A stretch of 64,000 nucleotides of DNA, from assembly GCF_014855515.1 (NCBI RefSeq), contig NZ_JACYFK010000001.1, forward strand, positions 248,001-312,000, in the 5' to 3' direction. Source of the stretch: Euzebyella marina (GTDB taxonomy: Bacteria > Bacteroidota > Bacteroidia > Flavobacteriales > Flavobacteriaceae). Below are positions 62,543 through 64,000 of this stretch, in pieces (position 1 is the stretch's first letter; each line of letters begins with the position of its first letter). Below the pieces are notes generated by a model. The model saw only the letters and a program-made list of their open reading frames with translations. It made no database searches and had not been told where the DNA came from. The position numbers and the translations under genes are program-made.

Positions 62543-64000
62543 ATGTCAGAACAAAAGAGACTTTTCCTTTTAGATGCTTATGCCCTTATTTTTCGTGGTT
62601 ATTATGCGCTTATAAAAAACCCAAGAATCAACTCTAAGGGAATGGACACTAGCGCCATCATGGGTTTTATGAACTCGTTGTTCGATGTTATCAAAAGGGA
62701 AAAGCCTGACCACTTAGCGGTTTGTTTTGACAAGGGCGGAAGTGCCGAACGTACAGAACTTTTTCCAGAATATAAGGCCAATAGGGATGAAACACCTGAT
62801 GCGATTCAAGTTGCGGTGCCTTACATACAAGACATTCTTAAAGCAATGCACATACCAAGTGTGGTTTTAGAGGGCTGGGAAGCTGACGATATTATCGGTA
62901 CCCTATCAAAACAAGCGGAGAAAGAGGGCTACAAAGTATATATGGTAACCCCTGATAAAGATTTTGGCCAACTCGTAACCGAAAATATTTTTATGTATCG
63001 CCCGGCGAGAATGGGCAACGGAATTGAGATTTGGGGTATTCCCGAGGTACAAAAAAGATTTGGGGTTGAAAGGCCCGAACAAGTGATCGATTATTTGGGC
63101 ATGATGGGTGATGCTAGTGATAACATTCCCGGACTACCCGGTGTTGGAGACAAGACCGCCAAAAAGTTTATCGCCCAGTTTGGCTCTATGGAAGGCCTCT
63201 TCGAAAACATCGACCAATTGAAGGGCAAGATGAAAGAGAAAGTCGAAGAGAACAAAGAATTGGGGCTTCTTTCAAAAAAATTGGCCACCATTTGTATTGA
63301 TTGCGATGTAAAGTTCAATGCCGAAGACTACGAACTCTCAATGCCCGATAGTGATAAGGTTCAAGAAATCTTCGAAGAACTTGAGTTTAGAAGGTTAAAA
63401 GACCAATTTATTAAAATATTCTCGGGCGAAGTCAATGAAACCCAGACCCAGGTAACCAGTACCGAAACTGCTAAAAAGCAGGCGCAAGCGACAGCCGGAA
63501 GTGGACAATTCTCACTTTTTGGAGGCGATGCTTCTGCACCGGCGACAATCAAAGATAGCTCAAGCCGCCTAACGATTAAAGAGGTGGCGCATGTATATCA
63601 GAGCGTCGCACCGGGCATGGCTATGAAACTATTTGTTCAAAACCTTATGAAACAACCCTCGGTTTGTTTTGATACCGAGACAACCTCCATTAATCCATTG
63701 GAAGCTGAACTAGTCGGCATTGCCTTTTCTTGGGAAGCAACTAAAGGGTACTACATTCCCTTTCCCGAAAAAAAGGAAGAAGCACAAGAACTTATCGAAC
63801 AGCTTCGCCCGTTTTTCGAATCGGAAAGCATTGAGAAAATCGGTCAAAACCTAAAGTACGATATTAAGGTACTTGACAAATATAAGGTTCAGGTAAACGG
63901 AAAGCTTTTTGACACCATGCTGGCCCATTACCTTATCAATCCTGATATGCGCCATAATATGGATGTTTTATCGGAAACCTATTTGAACTACACCCCTATT
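62543..64000 (+). CDS. polA: DNA polymerase I (3' part cut by window end)
   Basis: The first 486 codons of DNA polymerase I are present; the polymerase domain lies outside. The start is the ATG at 62543 ('MSEQKRLFLLDAYALIFRGY'). The 5'-3' exonuclease domain (about 1-290) shows 'DKGGSAERTELFPEYKANRD', 'TPDKDFGQLV' and the helix-hairpin-helix 'IPGLPGVGDKTAKKF'. From about residue 350 a 3'-5' exonuclease domain begins with 'CFDTETTSINPLEAELVG', which keeps the Asp-x-Glu metal ligands and so looks proofreading-competent. A TAACTTCG sequence about 20 bases upstream is one mismatch from a -7 box. Confidence 0.96.
   Translation, partial: MSEQKRLFLLDAYALIFRGYYALIKNPRINSKGMDTSAIMGFMNSLFDVIKREKPDHLAVCFDKGGSAERTELFPEYKANRDETPDAIQVAVPYIQDILKAMHIPSVVLEGWEADDIIGTLSKQAEKEGYKVYMVTPDKDFGQLVTENIFMYRPARMGNGIEIWGIPEVQKRFGVERPEQVIDYLGMMGDASDNIPGLPGVGDKTAKKFIAQFGSMEGLFENIDQLKGKMKEKVEENKELGLLSKKLATICIDCDVKFNAEDYELSMPDSDKVQEIFEELEFRRLKDQFIKIFSGEVNETQTQVTSTETAKKQAQATAGSGQFSLFGGDASAPATIKDSSSRLTIKEVAHVYQSVAPGMAMKLFVQNLMKQPSVCFDTETTSINPLEAELVGIAFSWEATKGYYIPFPEKKEEAQELIEQLRPFFESESIEKIGQNLKYDIKVLDKYKVQVNGKLFDTMLAHYLINPDMRHNMDVLSETYLNYTPI

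Noticed and set aside
1-64000. CRISPR arrays, insertion sequences, prophage, integrases or toxin-antitoxin pairs.
   Set aside because: No direct-repeat arrays, transposase motifs or terminal inverted repeats were seen. The genes are core metabolism, respiration, secretion and informational functions.

Overview
The window reads as a chromosomal segment of a member of the Flavobacteriaceae (phylum Bacteroidota). The evidence is a complete sprA gene (type IX secretion and gliding translocon), an alternative complex III (actABCDEF) linked to an aa3-type cytochrome oxidase, a short NusA without C-terminal repeats, DUF2723 and head-GIN (DUF2807) proteins, and promoter-like sequences matching the Bacteroidota consensus TTG-N17-20-TAnnTTTG instead of the sigma70 pattern. 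Most genes lie on the minus strand. I see no insertion sequences, prophage, CRISPR array or other obvious mobile DNA, so this looks like core genome. I did not find a clearly undescribed defence or mobile system. The points of interest are unusual versions of known machines.

Layout by region. (1) 1-9261, minus: a MacAB/TolC-like export operon with split subunits, made of four permeases, two adaptors, one ATPase and a TolC protein cut by the window edge. It looks like a duplicated permease-permease-adaptor block around a single ATPase. (2) 9364-14600, minus: cytochrome oxidase assembly and accessory genes: heme O synthase (ctaB), two subunit III-type proteins, subunit IV, a cysteine-free SCO-like protein, SCO1, DUF420 and a small Cys-x2-Cys membrane protein. 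(3) 14771-26481, minus: tonB, a vanZ-like gene, gcvH, the 7.2 kb sprA, ruvA and maeB. (4) 26672-29715, minus: a sugar transporter and a sucrose phosphorylase, apparently a small sucrose-use unit. (5) 29963-33308, minus: ruvB, a cytochrome P450 and queG, closely spaced. (6) 33448-36534: an acyl-CoA oxidase-like gene (plus) converging on a DUF2807 gene (minus).

(7) 36632-48439, minus: eight genes, actA-B-C-D-E-F-ctaC-ctaD, encoding alternative complex III and oxidase subunits II and I in one probable transcript that starts near 48520 and ends at a hairpin near 36600. With region 2 this supplies the quinol-to-oxygen branch of aerobic respiration. (8) 48674-55197: a SPOR-domain gene, the rimP-nusA-infB translation/transcription operon (with a hairpin plus T-tract in its leader), a cation/proton antiporter and tRNA-Gln(TTG). 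(9) 55500-64000: a large DUF2723 membrane protein, a thioredoxin-fold protein without cysteines, a metallophosphoesterase, cutC, a glycosylasparaginase-type hydrolase and the 5' part of polA, cut by the window end.

Several gene starts were set by reading the codons. ctaB, the 193-residue subunit III, ruvB, gcvH, actA, the metallophosphoesterase and the first permease all start downstream of the longest possible frame. sprA and vanZ appear to use TTG or GTG, and queG uses GTG. Protein family names come from recognition of motifs and overall sequence; no search was run.
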